Shown here piece after piece: positions 1 to 8,005 of a stretch of 24,245 bases of DNA. Source of the stretch: DASUDX01 sp036275365 (GTDB lineage Bacteria > Pseudomonadota > Gammaproteobacteria > Nevskiales > Nevskiaceae). The stretch lies in assembly GCA_036275365.1 (NCBI GenBank), contig DASUDX010000112.1, positions 1-24,245 on the forward strand. Reading direction: 5' to 3'. Made by a program: the position numbers and the translations under genes. Each line of letters starts with the position of its first letter. The first letter of the stretch is position 1. The notes under the pieces are model-generated. The model was not told the origin of the DNA. It was given only the letters and a program-made list of their open reading frames with translations, and ran no database searches.

Positions 1-61
1 AACCGCGTCGGGCAGTGTCGCACACTCCTCTGGTTTCTTGAATCTTCCGGCTGCGCAGGGC

Positions 62-1111
62 ATGACTTCCGACTCCGTGGTGAAAGCCGATCTTTTCAGC
101 CGCTATGTGCCGCTGAACGCGCTCCGGCCGGAAAGTCAGGCCGACCTCGCCGCCAAGTCGCAGATCCAGTCCTACAAGACCGGCGACTACCTGTTCAAGG
201 TCGGCGATCCGGCCAAGCAGGCGCTGTGGGTGCTCAGCGGCGAGATCCATCTCGAGGATGCCAGCGGCAAGCCGATCGCCCGCATGCGCGGCGGCGAGCC
301 GAATGCGGCGCACCGGATTGCTCACCAGTCGCCGCGCAAGGTCGCCGCCCGCTGCGCGACCGAAGCCAGCGTGCTGATGATCGACGCCGCCCTGCTCGAT
401 GTGATGCTGACCTGGGATCAGACCGGCACCTTCGAGGTGCGCGAGCTCGGTGCCGCCGACAGCGGATCGAGTGATGACTGGATGACCAAGCTGCTGCAGA
501 TGCGCAGCTTCCAGATGGTGCCGCCGTCCAATCTGCAGGCGATGTTCATGCGCATGGAGACGATCAAGACCGAGCCCGGTCAGGTGATCGTCAAGCAGGA
601 CACCGACGGCGATTACTTCTATGTGATCATGGACGGCCGCTGCATCGTCACCCGCGAGCAGCCCAACCAGAAGCCGGTGCGTCTGGCCGAGCTGGAGACC
701 GGGTCCTGCTTTGGTGAGGAGGCCCTGATCTCCGATACCAAGCGCAACGCCACGGTGACCATGCTCACCCGCGGCAGCCTGATGCGCCTGTCCAAGCAGG
801 ATTTCCGCAGCCTGCTCAACGATCCGCTGGCCAGACGGGTGGACTTCGCCCAGGCGCAGAAGCTGGTGGCCGAGGGCAAGGCGCAATGGCTGGATGTGCG
901 CCTGCCCAGCGAGTATCAGAACCATCACCTGCCCGGCAGCCTCAACATGCCGCTGTACATGCTGAGGATGAAACTCTCGGTGCTGCGCACCGACATCACC
1001 TACATCTGCGTCTGCGATACCGGCCGGCGCAGCGCGGTGGCGTCCTTCGTGCTGACCCAGAAGGGATTCGACACCTGCGCCCTCGACAAGGGCCTGCCCC
1101 CCGCCGCCTGA
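62..1111 (+). CDS. Two cyclic-nucleotide-binding domains fused to a C-terminal rhodanese
   Basis: The 349-residue protein has two cyclic-nucleotide-binding (CNB) folds and a rhodanese. CNB1 (about 33-120) lacks a recognisable phosphate-binding cassette. CNB2 (about 150-255) keeps it: FGEEAL at 217-222 and Arg228 in KRNATV. The rhodanese (about 263-349) has the active loop CDTGRRS with candidate sulfur-carrying Cys318. No signal peptide, membrane helix or DNA-binding domain is visible, so it is probably a cytoplasmic sensor or adaptor rather than a Crp-type regulator. I chose ATG 62; an in-frame TTG at 38 would add eight residues that match nothing in the fold. No strong ribosome site precedes either. 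It converges on pilZ with a 29-base gap. The ligand (cAMP, cGMP or other) cannot be read from sequence. The domain calls are firm and the biological role is unknown. Confidence 0.85.
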   Translation: MTSDSVVKADLFSRYVPLNALRPESQADLAAKSQIQSYKTGDYLFKVGDPAKQALWVLSGEIHLEDASGKPIARMRGGEPNAAHRIAHQSPRKVAARCATEASVLMIDAALLDVMLTWDQTGTFEVRELGAADSGSSDDWMTKLLQMRSFQMVPPSNLQAMFMRMETIKTEPGQVIVKQDTDGDYFYVIMDGRCIVTREQPNQKPVRLAELETGSCFGEEALISDTKRNATVTMLTRGSLMRLSKQDFRSLLNDPLARRVDFAQAQKLVAEGKAQWLDVRLPSEYQNHHLPGSLNMPLYMLRMKLSVLRTDITYICVCDTGRRSAVASFVLTQKGFDTCALDKGLPPAA

Positions 1112-1130
1112 GCGGGAGCCGGGGGCGGCG
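1102..1130. terminator. Possible hairpin between convergent genes
   Basis: CGCCGCC at 1102-1108 is complementary to GGCGGCG at 1124-1130 (7 bp, 15-base loop). It spans the stop codon of the CNB-rhodanese gene and faces the end of pilZ. There is no T-run on either strand, so it is at best a weak bidirectional end-of-transcript structure. Such stems also occur by chance in DNA this GC-rich. Confidence 0.2.
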
Positions 1131-1140
1131 CGGTGTCGCG

Positions 1141-1503
1141 CTACATCGTGTGGGTGGGACGGTCGGCGCCGAGCGCACCGGCCAGCAGGCCTTCGATCTT
1201 CTTCTGGGTGGCCCCGCCATCCTGGGTGGAGAACTGCACGCCGATGCCCTGAATGCGCTTGCCCTGGGCGGCGCGCGGGGTGACCCAGACCACCTTGCCA
1301 GCCACCGGCAGGCGCTCGGCGTTGTCCATCAGGGTGAGCAGGATGAACACCTCATCGCCGAGGCGGTACTCCTTGCTGGTGGGAATGAACAGCCCACCGT
1401 TCTTGATGAAGGGCATGTAGGCGACATAGAGCGCGCTCTTGTCCTTGATGTTGAGCGTCAGGATTCCAGGCTGGGCGCCACCGGGGCGCAAGGGCGTGCT
1501 CAT
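1141..1503 (-). CDS. pilZ: PilZ-domain type IV pilus protein, non-canonical
   Basis: This single-domain PilZ protein has 120 residues. The start is the ATG at 1503-1501, which overlaps the holB stop as ATGA; a longer in-frame reading from 1566 would lie inside holB and is unlikely. The N-terminal RxxxR motif of c-di-GMP-binding PilZ domains is absent, and the usual D/NxSxxG is replaced by PFIKNGG at 31-37. This matches the founding type IV pilus PilZ class. In xanthomonads that class does not bind c-di-GMP itself but bridges the pilus ATPase PilB and the FimX-type receptor. The location just after holB is the conserved place for this gene. Predicted role: cytoplasmic adaptor for pilus assembly and twitching. 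It is the last gene of the - strand run. Confidence 0.88.
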   Translation of the reverse strand: MSTPLRPGGAQPGILTLNIKDKSALYVAYMPFIKNGGLFIPTSKEYRLGDEVFILLTLMDNAERLPVAGKVVWVTPRAAQGKRIQGIGVQFSTQDGGATQKKIEGLLAGALGADRPTHTM

Positions 1504-2567
1504 GACGGTCTCGATCGGGGCTCGGCACTGGCGCGGACGCCGGTCCTCCGGGTCCAGCGCCACCACAGGATCATAAGGGATTCAACCATCAGCATCGGAT
1601 CGCTGTTGGAGGCCAGCCGGCGCAGCCCCTCCACGGCCTCGGCGCGCAAGGCCTCGATGCCCGTCCCGGTCAGACGGGCGCGCAGCGCGCGCCACTCGGG
1701 ATCGCCCTGCCCCTCTGCCGCAGCCTGCGCCACCAGCAGCTCGTGCAGCAGCCGCTGGAACCAGCCGAGAAAGGCCCGGGCCTGTTCGCGCCGGTCGGTC
1801 TTCTCCCCGAGCAGCGCGGCCGCCACCTGCAGCGGGTTGCCGCCCTGGCTGCTCGCCGACAGCAGCAGACTGCGCCACTGCTGATCACGCGCCAGCTCTC
1901 CGCTGGCCTCCAGCGCCACCGCCAGCAGCGGCGCGCCCTCGGCCAGGGCCAGGGCTGCCGGGCTGGTATCCGGATGATGGACGGACAGCCAGGCGCTCGC
2001 CTGCGGCGGCGACGGGGTGGCAAAGGCCAGCCGCTGCAGCCGGCTCAGCAGGGTCGGCAACAGCGACTGCGGCTGTTCACTGATCAGCAGCAGATGGGTT
2101 CCCGGCGGCGGCTCCTCCAGGGTCTTGAGCAGGGCATTGCTGGCGGCGAGATTGAGCTGCTCGGCCGGGTCGATCACCACCAGCCGGGCCTGTCCGTAAT
2201 GGCTCGACAGCATCAGCGCGCCGATCAGATCCCGCACCTGCTCGACGCTGATGTCGCGCTTTTCCTTGCCGGTGCGCTCGTCCACCAGCAGGCTCAGGCG
2301 CTGGGCGTTGGGATGAAAGCCGGCCTGCAGCTGGATGCAGCTGCGGCACTCGCCGCAGGGCTCGCTCCCGATCGCGGAGCGCTCGCAGAGCAACTCGTAG
2401 GCGAGGCGTCGGGCGAAGTGGCGCTTGCCGACCCCGCGCGGGCCGGTCAGCAGCAGCCCGTGGGCGAGCCGCGCATCGCGCCGGGCCTGATCGAGGCTCT
2501 GCCAGATCGGCGCCTGCCAGGGCAGGCGCTGCGGCAGCGGCTCGACTGACGGCTCCACCTCGCTCAT
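1500..2567 (-). CDS. holB: DNA polymerase III subunit delta' (clamp loader)
   Basis: This 355-residue AAA+ clamp-loader subunit helps load the beta sliding clamp at replication forks. The Walker A-like loop is GPRGVGK (42-48), followed by Arg where ATP-hydrolysing relatives have Ser or Thr, which fits the catalytically silent role of delta'. A four-cysteine zinc site is present (Cys61, 71, 74 and 77). The conserved helix NALLKTLEEPP lies near 144-154. The usual SRC motif reads SRL at about 175-177. The ATG overlaps the tmk stop by four bases, and the gene's own stop overlaps the pilZ start the same way, suggesting translational coupling. The tmk-holB-pilZ order is widespread in gammaproteobacteria and supports the assignment. 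Confidence 0.93.
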   Translation of the reverse strand: MSEVEPSVEPLPQRLPWQAPIWQSLDQARRDARLAHGLLLTGPRGVGKRHFARRLAYELLCERSAIGSEPCGECRSCIQLQAGFHPNAQRLSLLVDERTGKEKRDISVEQVRDLIGALMLSSHYGQARLVVIDPAEQLNLAASNALLKTLEEPPPGTHLLLISEQPQSLLPTLLSRLQRLAFATPSPPQASAWLSVHHPDTSPAALALAEGAPLLAVALEASGELARDQQWRSLLLSASSQGGNPLQVAAALLGEKTDRREQARAFLGWFQRLLHELLVAQAAAEGQGDPEWRALRARLTGTGIEALRAEAVEGLRRLASNSDPMLMVESLMILWWRWTRRTGVRASAEPRSRPS

Positions 2568-3199
2568 CGGTGGCTCCAGCGCTCGAGCACCGTGACGATC
2601 TGTTCGCTGACCGCGCTCTGATCGAGCCGGGCATCGATCAGCCGGTAGCGCTCGGGTTCACGCGCTGCCTGTGCCTGATAGGCCAGACGCACCCGCTGCA
2701 GAAAAGCCAGGGTCTCCTCCTCGAAGCGATTGTTGCCCCCGCGCGCGCGCGCCCTCGCCAGGCCCTGCTCGGCCGGCAGATCCAGCAGCAGCACCAGATC
2801 CGGCTTCAGATCCTCCAGCACCAGTGCGCTGAGCGCATCGAGGTGGCGACGATCAAGTCCGCGACCACCGCCCTGGTAGGCGTAGCTGGCGTCGACGAAG
2901 CGATCGCAGACCACATCGATGTCATCGGCCAGGGCCGGGCGGATGGTGCCGTGCAGATGCGCCGCGCGGGCGGCGAAGATCAGCAGCAGCTCGGTGACCG
3001 CATCGACCCCCTCCGCCCAGGTGCCGAGCACCAGGCCGCGGATGGCCTCGGCCAGCGGCGAACCGCCGGGCTCCCGGGTGGTGATCACCCGGCGGCCGCG
3101 GGCACCGAGCCAGTCCCGCACCACCCCGATCTGGGTGCTCTTGCCGGCGCCCTCGCCGCCTTCGAGCACGATCAGCCGGCCACGCCGGGGTGCGATCAT
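2564..3199 (-). CDS. tmk: Thymidylate kinase (dTMP kinase)
   Basis: This 211-residue enzyme phosphorylates dTMP to dTDP with ATP, in the cytoplasmic pathway to dTTP. Visible motifs are the P-loop GGEGAGKST (14-22), TREPGG (41-46), the DRF substrate-binding motif (99-101) followed by SYAYQGGGRGL, and an Arg-rich lid region RARARGG near 149-155. Length is typical (about 205-215). The ATG overlaps the mltG stop as ATGA and the stop overlaps the holB start likewise. All expected catalytic signatures are intact. Confidence 0.96.
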   Translation of the reverse strand: MIAPRRGRLIVLEGGEGAGKSTQIGVVRDWLGARGRRVITTREPGGSPLAEAIRGLVLGTWAEGVDAVTELLLIFAARAAHLHGTIRPALADDIDVVCDRFVDASYAYQGGGRGLDRRHLDALSALVLEDLKPDLVLLLDLPAEQGLARARARGGNNRFEEETLAFLQRVRLAYQAQAAREPERYRLIDARLDQSAVSEQIVTVLERWSHR

Positions 3200-4215
3200 C
3201 CGCCCTGCCCCAGCTGGTAGCGGCGCACCGCGGCATTGTGTTCTTCCAGCGTGGCGGAGAACACATGGGAGCCATCGCCGCGGGAGACGAAGTAGAGCGA
3301 CTCTCCGTCCGCCGGTTGCACCGCCGCCTGCAGCGCGGCCGCGCCAGGCAGGCAGATCGGCGTGGGCGGCAGACCGCGCCGGGTATAGGTGTTGTAGGGC
3401 GTGTCCGCGAGCAGATCGCGCCGGCGCAGGTCGCCGTCGAAGCGCTCGCCCAGGCCATAGATCACCGTGGGATCGGTCTGCAGCAGCATGCCGAGCCGCA
3501 GCCGCCGCACGAACACCCCGGCGATGGTCGCGCGCTCGCTGGCAAGCCCGGTTTCCTTCTCGACGATCGAGGCCATCACCAGCGCCTGCTCGGCATCGGC
3601 ATAGGGCAGCGCCGGCTGGCGCCGCGCCCAGGCCTGGTCCAGCTGGCGGCGCAGGGCCTGATGCGCGCGGGCGAGGAAGGCCACATCGGTGGTGCCGCCG
3701 GGGAAGTGATAGGTGTCCGGGAAAAACTGTCCCTCCGGATGCCCGATCGGACTGCCGATCGCCTGCATCAGCTCAGGCCCGTCGAGTGCAGCCGGCAGCG
3801 TCTGCCGCAGCTGCGGGTGGGCGCGGACCTGGGCCAGCATCTGGGCGGCGGTGCTGCCTTCGATGATCTGCAGGCTGTACTGGATCACCCGCCCGGCCAC
3901 CAGCTGTTCGATCAGCGCCTCGCCGGTGAGGCCCGGGCTGAGCTGGTATTCGCCGGCCTGCACCCGGCTGGCGCGGCCGTCGTAGCGGGCCTGCAGTTCC
4001 ACCGCCAGGCTCTGCTGGCGGCTGATCTGGCCGCGCGTGCGCAGCGCGGCGAGCAGGCCGCGCAGGGATTGCCCGGGTGCCAGGCTGACGGTGGACGGCG
4101 CCTCCAGAGCCAGCGGCAGCTGCAGCTGGCGCTGCACCTCACGCTGCAGCGCCCAGCCGCTGACCGCCGCCAGCACGCCCAGCAGCAGCAGTCCTCGCAG
4201 CAGACGGTTCAGCAT
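3196..4215 (-). CDS. mltG: Endolytic murein transglycosylase MltG (YceG-like)
   Basis: This 339-residue membrane-anchored lytic transglycosylase cleaves nascent peptidoglycan strands and is thought to set glycan chain length at the inner membrane. One N-terminal membrane segment spans about residues 6-23 and the rest is periplasmic. The catalytic signature SIVEKETG has candidate Glu219, followed by the family segments VFVRRLR and LQTDPTVIYG. A LysM-like region precedes the catalytic domain. The start at 4215 overlaps the end of pabC by seven bases, and the stop overlaps the tmk start. The pabC-mltG-tmk-holB order is the same as in E. coli, which supports the assignment. Confidence 0.94.
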   Translation of the reverse strand: MLNRLLRGLLLLGVLAAVSGWALQREVQRQLQLPLALEAPSTVSLAPGQSLRGLLAALRTRGQISRQQSLAVELQARYDGRASRVQAGEYQLSPGLTGEALIEQLVAGRVIQYSLQIIEGSTAAQMLAQVRAHPQLRQTLPAALDGPELMQAIGSPIGHPEGQFFPDTYHFPGGTTDVAFLARAHQALRRQLDQAWARRQPALPYADAEQALVMASIVEKETGLASERATIAGVFVRRLRLGMLLQTDPTVIYGLGERFDGDLRRRDLLADTPYNTYTRRGLPPTPICLPGAAALQAAVQPADGESLYFVSRGDGSHVFSATLEEHNAAVRRYQLGQGG

Positions 4216-5039
4216 GCGGCGGCCTTCCAGGGGGGATGGGCGAGAGTCTGCATCAAGCGCCGGGTCAGCGGTCCGGGGGCGCTGGCACGGAATCCCGGCG
4301 CCTCGGCCACGCCCCAGAGTCCGAACAGGCTATTGCTGAGAAACAGTTCCTGGACCGAGGACAGCGCCGCGACCGGCAGCGGTGCGATCTGCACCGCGAT
4401 CCCCGCCGCCTCGGCGAGCGCCAGCACCCGCGCGCGGGTGCGGCCCGCCACCCCGGCGCGATCCAGCCGCGGGGTCCACAGGCGGCCCTCGGACACTGCA
4501 AACAGATTGCTGCGGGTGCCGCAGATCAGCTCATCCTGATCGTTGGCGAGCAGGCGCTCGTCGATGGCGGCGGGCCAGTCGCGGCTCGCCAGCACCTGTT
4601 CGAGACGGTTGAGATGCTTGATCCCCGCCAGCGCCGGCTGTTCGCCCAGACGCAGCGCGGCGAGGTCCACGCGGGCGCCGGCGGTCGCAGGGTCGAGACG
4701 CAGCACCGGCAGCGGATGCAGGCTGAGCAGCCGGTGGCAGTCGCCGCCCTGTGGCCGGTAGCCGCGGCCGCTGGCCTTGCGCCACAGCAGGATCTTCAGC
4801 GCGCCATCGGCCAGCGCCGCGGTCTGCAGCAGCTGGCCGGCCTCCGCCGCCAGCACCTCCTGCGGGGCGTGCAGCGCCAGTGCGCGGGCATCGGCGGCCA
4901 GATGCGCGAGCTGCCCGGCGGCATCGACCAGCTCGCCGCGATGCACCCGGAGGGTGCGGAACACCCCGTCTCCGTAATGCAGACCACGCGCCTCGGCCAG
5001 CCGCGGATCGGCCGGCCCGCCGTCCAGCCAGGCCGTCAC
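4209..5039 (-). CDS. pabC: Aminodeoxychorismate lyase (4-amino-4-deoxychorismate lyase)
   Basis: This 276-residue fold-type IV PLP enzyme releases pyruvate from 4-amino-4-deoxychorismate to give p-aminobenzoate for folate synthesis. The PLP lysine is probably Lys141 in KHLNRLEQVL, the diagnostic PabC segment. LHYGDGVFRTLR (20-31) and the phosphate-cup region CGTRSNLF (173-180) are also present. The start is a GTG at 5039-5037 that overlaps the pabB stop as GTGA, so translation is probably coupled to the upstream partner whose product it consumes. Branched-chain or D-amino-acid transaminases share the fold, but the KHLNRLEQ motif and the pabB neighbour favour PabC. Confidence 0.93.
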   Translation of the reverse strand: MTAWLDGGPADPRLAEARGLHYGDGVFRTLRVHRGELVDAAGQLAHLAADARALALHAPQEVLAAEAGQLLQTAALADGALKILLWRKASGRGYRPQGGDCHRLLSLHPLPVLRLDPATAGARVDLAALRLGEQPALAGIKHLNRLEQVLASRDWPAAIDERLLANDQDELICGTRSNLFAVSEGRLWTPRLDRAGVAGRTRARVLALAEAAGIAVQIAPLPVAALSSVQELFLSNSLFGLWGVAEAPGFRASAPGPLTRRLMQTLAHPPWKAAAC

Positions 5040-6349
5040 CGTCCCTGCTCCAGCGCCAGCCGCAGCCCGCGGGCCTTGGAGCGGGTCTCGGCCAGCTCAT
5101 GGGCGGGATCGGAATCGGCCACGATGCCGGCGCCGGCGCGGAAGCTGATCGCGCGTCCCTCGCAGACCAGGCTGCGGATCAGGATGTTGCTGTCCAGCCG
5201 TCCGCAGCGGGAGAGATAGCCCAGGGTGCCGGTGTAGGGACCGCGGCCCACCGCCTCGAGCTCGGCGATGATCTCCATGGCGCGCACCTTCGGACAGCCG
5301 GTGATGGTGCCGCCGGGAAACACCGCGCGCAGGGCACTGCCGGGGCCGATGCCGGCGCGCAGCCGCCCCCGCACATTGGAGACGATGTGGTGGACATGGG
5401 CGTAGCGCTCCAGGCGCATCAGCTCGCTCACCGTCACGCTACCGGGCACGCAGACACGGCCGAGATCGTTGCGTTCGAGATCGATCAGCATCACATGCTC
5501 GGCACGCTCCTTGAGGCTGCCGATCAGGCTGCGCTCGAGCTGCTCGTCCTCGGCGGGCGTGGCCCCGCGCGGGCGGGTGCCGGCAATCGGCCGGGTTTCC
5601 GCCCAGCCCTGGTCGAGGCGCATCAGGCGCTCCGGCGAGGAACTCAGCAGCGCCAGGCCCTGCCAGGCCAGCAGGCCCGCGAAGGGCCCTGGATTGTGGC
5701 GGCGCAGCGCGGCATAGACGGCCGGATAGTCCGCCCCGGCGCGCAACCGGCCCCGCCAGGCCCGCGACAGATTGGCCTGGAAGATATCGCCCGCGCGGAG
5801 ATAGTCGAGGATGCGCCGCACCCCGGCCTCGTAGCGCTCGCCCGGCTCCTCCTCGAGCGGCTCGATCAGCGAGCCCTCGGCCAGCGGCGGCAGCGGGGTG
5901 CGATCGGCCAGCGCTGCCCGCAGGCGCTGCAGATCGGCCTCGCCGCGCTCGGCCACCAGGGTGCAGACCTGGCGGTCGCGGTCGTAGATCAGCGCCGCCG
6001 GGCAGCGCACCAGCAGGGCGTCGGGCAGGCCATGCGGCGACGCCGGCAGACGCAGCCCGGGCTCGACCCAGCGCGCGCTCTCGTAGCCGAGCAGAAAGAA
6101 CCAGCCGCCGACGAAGGGGAGATCCTGTGCCGGCAGCAGGGGACCGGCCTGAACCTGCACGTCATCGAGCAGCGCGAACGGATCGCGGCCGGCAAGCGCC
6201 ACCGGCTCGGGAAAGGCAAACAGCAGGTCGTAGCGCCCGGATTCCGGATGGGCCGCCACGCTCTGCAGCAGCAGCGGGAAGTCCTCGGGAAAGCGCCGGT
6301 GCAGATCGAACAGATCCCGCTCACCGGGGACGACGGCGCGTGTGCTCAT
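5036..6349 (-). CDS. pabB: Aminodeoxychorismate synthase component I, PIAGT type
   Basis: This 437-residue chorismate-utilising enzyme aminates chorismate at C4, using ammonia from a PabA/TrpG amidotransferase that is not in this window. The C-terminal catalytic domain contains IFQANLSR (189-196), PIAGTRPRG (254-262), HIVSNVRG (321-328), PGGTITGCPKVRAM (345-358) and GPYTGTLGY (370-378). Ala256 sits where E. coli PabB has the catalytic Lys of its PIKGT motif; PIAGT is otherwise usual in anthranilate synthase. The adjoining pabC makes PabB more likely than TrpE. The ATG at 6349 lies 13 bases after the fabF stop, within the same transcription unit. Confidence 0.9.
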   Translation of the reverse strand: MSTRAVVPGERDLFDLHRRFPEDFPLLLQSVAAHPESGRYDLLFAFPEPVALAGRDPFALLDDVQVQAGPLLPAQDLPFVGGWFFLLGYESARWVEPGLRLPASPHGLPDALLVRCPAALIYDRDRQVCTLVAERGEADLQRLRAALADRTPLPPLAEGSLIEPLEEEPGERYEAGVRRILDYLRAGDIFQANLSRAWRGRLRAGADYPAVYAALRRHNPGPFAGLLAWQGLALLSSSPERLMRLDQGWAETRPIAGTRPRGATPAEDEQLERSLIGSLKERAEHVMLIDLERNDLGRVCVPGSVTVSELMRLERYAHVHHIVSNVRGRLRAGIGPGSALRAVFPGGTITGCPKVRAMEIIAELEAVGRGPYTGTLGYLSRCGRLDSNILIRSLVCEGRAISFRAGAGIVADSDPAHELAETRSKARGLRLALEQGR

Positions 6350-6362
6350 GCGCCGGCAGCGC

Positions 6363-7607
6363 TTACTTGAGGCGCGAGAACACCAGCGTGCCGTTGGTGC
6401 CGCCGAAGCCGAAGGAATTCGACAGGGCGACCTCCAGCCGGGCCGGCCGCGCCTGGTGCGGCACGTAGTCCAGATCGCAGCCCTCGTCGGGCTGATCGAG
6501 GTTGATGGTGGGCGGGATCACCTGGTCGCGCAGGGCCAGCACCGAGAAGATCGCCTCGATGCCGCCGGCGGCACCGAGCAGATGGCCGGTCATCGACTTG
6601 GTCGAGCTCACCGCCAGCCGCCGGGCGTGGTCGCCGAAGGCCGCCTTGATCGCCACCGTCTCGGCCAGATCGCCGGCCAGGGTGGAGGTGCCGTGGGCGT
6701 TGATGTAGTCCACCTGCTCCGGATTCAGGCCGGCGTCGCGCAGGGCGTTCTGCATGCTGCGGCGGGCGCCGTTGCCGTCCTCGGGCGGCAGGGTGATGTG
6801 GAACGCGTCGGAAGACATGCCGATGCCGGTCAGCTCGGCATAGATGCGGGCGCCGCGGGCGCGGGCGTGCTCATAGTCCTCGATGACCAGGACGCCGGCG
6901 CCATCGCCGAGCACGAAGCCATCGCGGTCGCGGTCCCAGGGCCGGCTGGCCCGGGTCGGGTCGTCATTGCGGGTGGACAGCGCCCGCGCCTGGCAGAAGC
7001 CGGCCATGCCGGCCGGGGCCGAGCCGCACTCGGCGCCACCGGCGACCACCACATCCGCATCGCCGCCCTGGATCAGGCGGGCCGCCATGGCGATGGCGTG
7101 GGCGGCGGTGGTGCAGGCACTCACCGTGGCAAAGCTCGGCCCGGTGATGCCGAGGTCGATCGAGATGTAGCCCGAGATCATGTTGATGATCGAACTCGGG
7201 ACGAAGAAGGGCGACACCCGCTTGGGGCCCTTCTCGTGGAGAACGCGGCACTCGTCCTCGATGGTGCCGATGCCGCCGATGCCCGAGCCGACGCAGACGC
7301 CGATGCGGTCGCGATTGGTCTCGGTGATGCTCAGCCCGGCGTCCTGCACCGCCTGCTTGGCGGCGGCCACCCCGTAGTGGATGAAGGGGTCCGTCTTGCG
7401 GACCTCCTTCGGACCCATCCACGCCTCCACCTGGAAATCCGCCGACACCAGCCCGGCGAAGCGGGTGCTGTAGGCCGATGCGTCGTAGTGGGTGATCGGC
7501 ACGATGCCCGATTGCCCGGCGAGGACATTCTTCCAGGCCAGGTCCACGCTGGAACCGACCGGGGAAACGATCCCGAGGCCGGTGACGACGACACGCCGGC
7601 GGCTCAT
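6363..7607 (-). CDS. fabF: 3-oxoacyl-[ACP] synthase II (KAS II)
   Basis: This 414-residue condensing enzyme elongates acyl-ACP with malonyl-ACP in type II fatty-acid synthesis. The Cys-His-His triad is intact: Cys165 in SACTTAAHA, His305 in NAHGTST and His342 in MTGHLLGAAGG. The C-terminal FGFGGTNGTLV motif is present. Length equals that of typical FabF. FabB-type enzymes differ in the region after the active-site Cys and are usually not beside acpP. The gene lies 62 bases downstream of acpP with no strong Shine-Dalgarno motif before the ATG, so expression may depend on reading through from acpP. Confidence 0.96.
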   Translation of the reverse strand: MSRRRVVVTGLGIVSPVGSSVDLAWKNVLAGQSGIVPITHYDASAYSTRFAGLVSADFQVEAWMGPKEVRKTDPFIHYGVAAAKQAVQDAGLSITETNRDRIGVCVGSGIGGIGTIEDECRVLHEKGPKRVSPFFVPSSIINMISGYISIDLGITGPSFATVSACTTAAHAIAMAARLIQGGDADVVVAGGAECGSAPAGMAGFCQARALSTRNDDPTRASRPWDRDRDGFVLGDGAGVLVIEDYEHARARGARIYAELTGIGMSSDAFHITLPPEDGNGARRSMQNALRDAGLNPEQVDYINAHGTSTLAGDLAETVAIKAAFGDHARRLAVSSTKSMTGHLLGAAGGIEAIFSVLALRDQVIPPTINLDQPDEGCDLDYVPHQARPARLEVALSNSFGFGGTNGTLVFSRLK

Positions 7608-7638
7608 GCGGATACCGGAGAGGAGGGTGGGGAGGTCA

Positions 7639-7677
7639 GGCGCGGGGGCGCCGCTTCAGGCCGGCGGACTCAGGCCT
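7639..7677 (-). other. Two short hairpins in the acpP-fabF junction
   Basis: GGCGC (7639-7643) and GCGCC (7648-7652) form a perfect 5-bp stem with a 4-base loop. AGGCC (7658-7662) and GGCCT (7673-7677) form a second stem that takes in the acpP stop codon. No T-run follows on the - strand. They could slow or partly end transcription, or protect the abundant acpP message. Both stems are short and GC-rich, so chance is a real alternative. Confidence 0.25.
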
Positions 7678-7912
7678 GGTTGGTGTGGGACTTGATGTAG
7701 TTGAGGACATCCTGGAAGGTCACGATCTTCTCGGCTTCCTCGTCCGGAATGTCGATCTCGAACTCTTCTTCCAGGGCCATCACCAGCTCGACGGTGTCGA
7801 GTGAATCGGCGCCGAGATCTTCGACGAAGGACGCATTCGGGGTGATCTGATCCTCCGCCACGGACAGCTGCTCCGCGATGATCTTCTTGACTTTATCTTC
7901 CAGGCTGCTCAT
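7670..7912 (-). CDS. acpP: Acyl carrier protein
   Basis: This 80-residue acidic protein carries growing acyl chains on 4'-phosphopantetheine during fatty-acid synthesis. The attachment site is Ser37 in GADSLDTVELVM, the standard AcpP motif, and the helical EEFEIDIPDEEAEKI region follows. A clear Shine-Dalgarno AGGGAG (7923-7918 on the - strand) sits five bases before the ATG at 7912. The 93-base gap upstream, after fabG, is the largest spacing in the operon and holds a candidate promoter, in line with the high AcpP demand of all cells. It is flanked by fabG and fabF as in most proteobacteria. Confidence 0.98.
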   Translation of the reverse strand: MSSLEDKVKKIIAEQLSVAEDQITPNASFVEDLGADSLDTVELVMALEEEFEIDIPDEEAEKIVTFQDVLNYIKSHTNQA

Positions 7913-7945
7913 GAAAACTCCCTAACGGGTTGGGTTAGCCGGACT

Positions 7946-7975
7946 AGTGTACGGGATGCCGCCGGCGTCCATCTA
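7946..7975 (-). promoter_or_regulatory. Candidate internal promoter for acpP
   Basis: On the - strand, TACACT (7951-7946) resembles a -10 box (4 of 6 to TATAAT). TAGATG (7975-7970) is a poor -35 match at an 18-base spacing. This is the most AT-rich stretch in the fabG-acpP gap and lies about 33 bases before the acpP start. The rest of the 7913-8005 gap holds only the acpP ribosome site at 7918-7923. Confidence 0.3.
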
Positions 7976-8005
7976 TCTAAGCGAAATCCACGCTGGCACT
8001 GGCAC

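Noticed and set aside
4751..6370. A 539-codon open frame on the + strand opposite pabC and pabB
   Set aside because: Stops are rare in all frames at this GC content. The translation is low-complexity (Gly/Gln/Arg/Ala-rich) with no motif, while the opposite strand has complete enzyme signatures.
6342..7700. A 452-codon + strand open frame opposite fabF and the acpP end
   Set aside because: Shadow of fabF. Its composition follows from the third-codon GC bias of the real gene, and no domain is visible.
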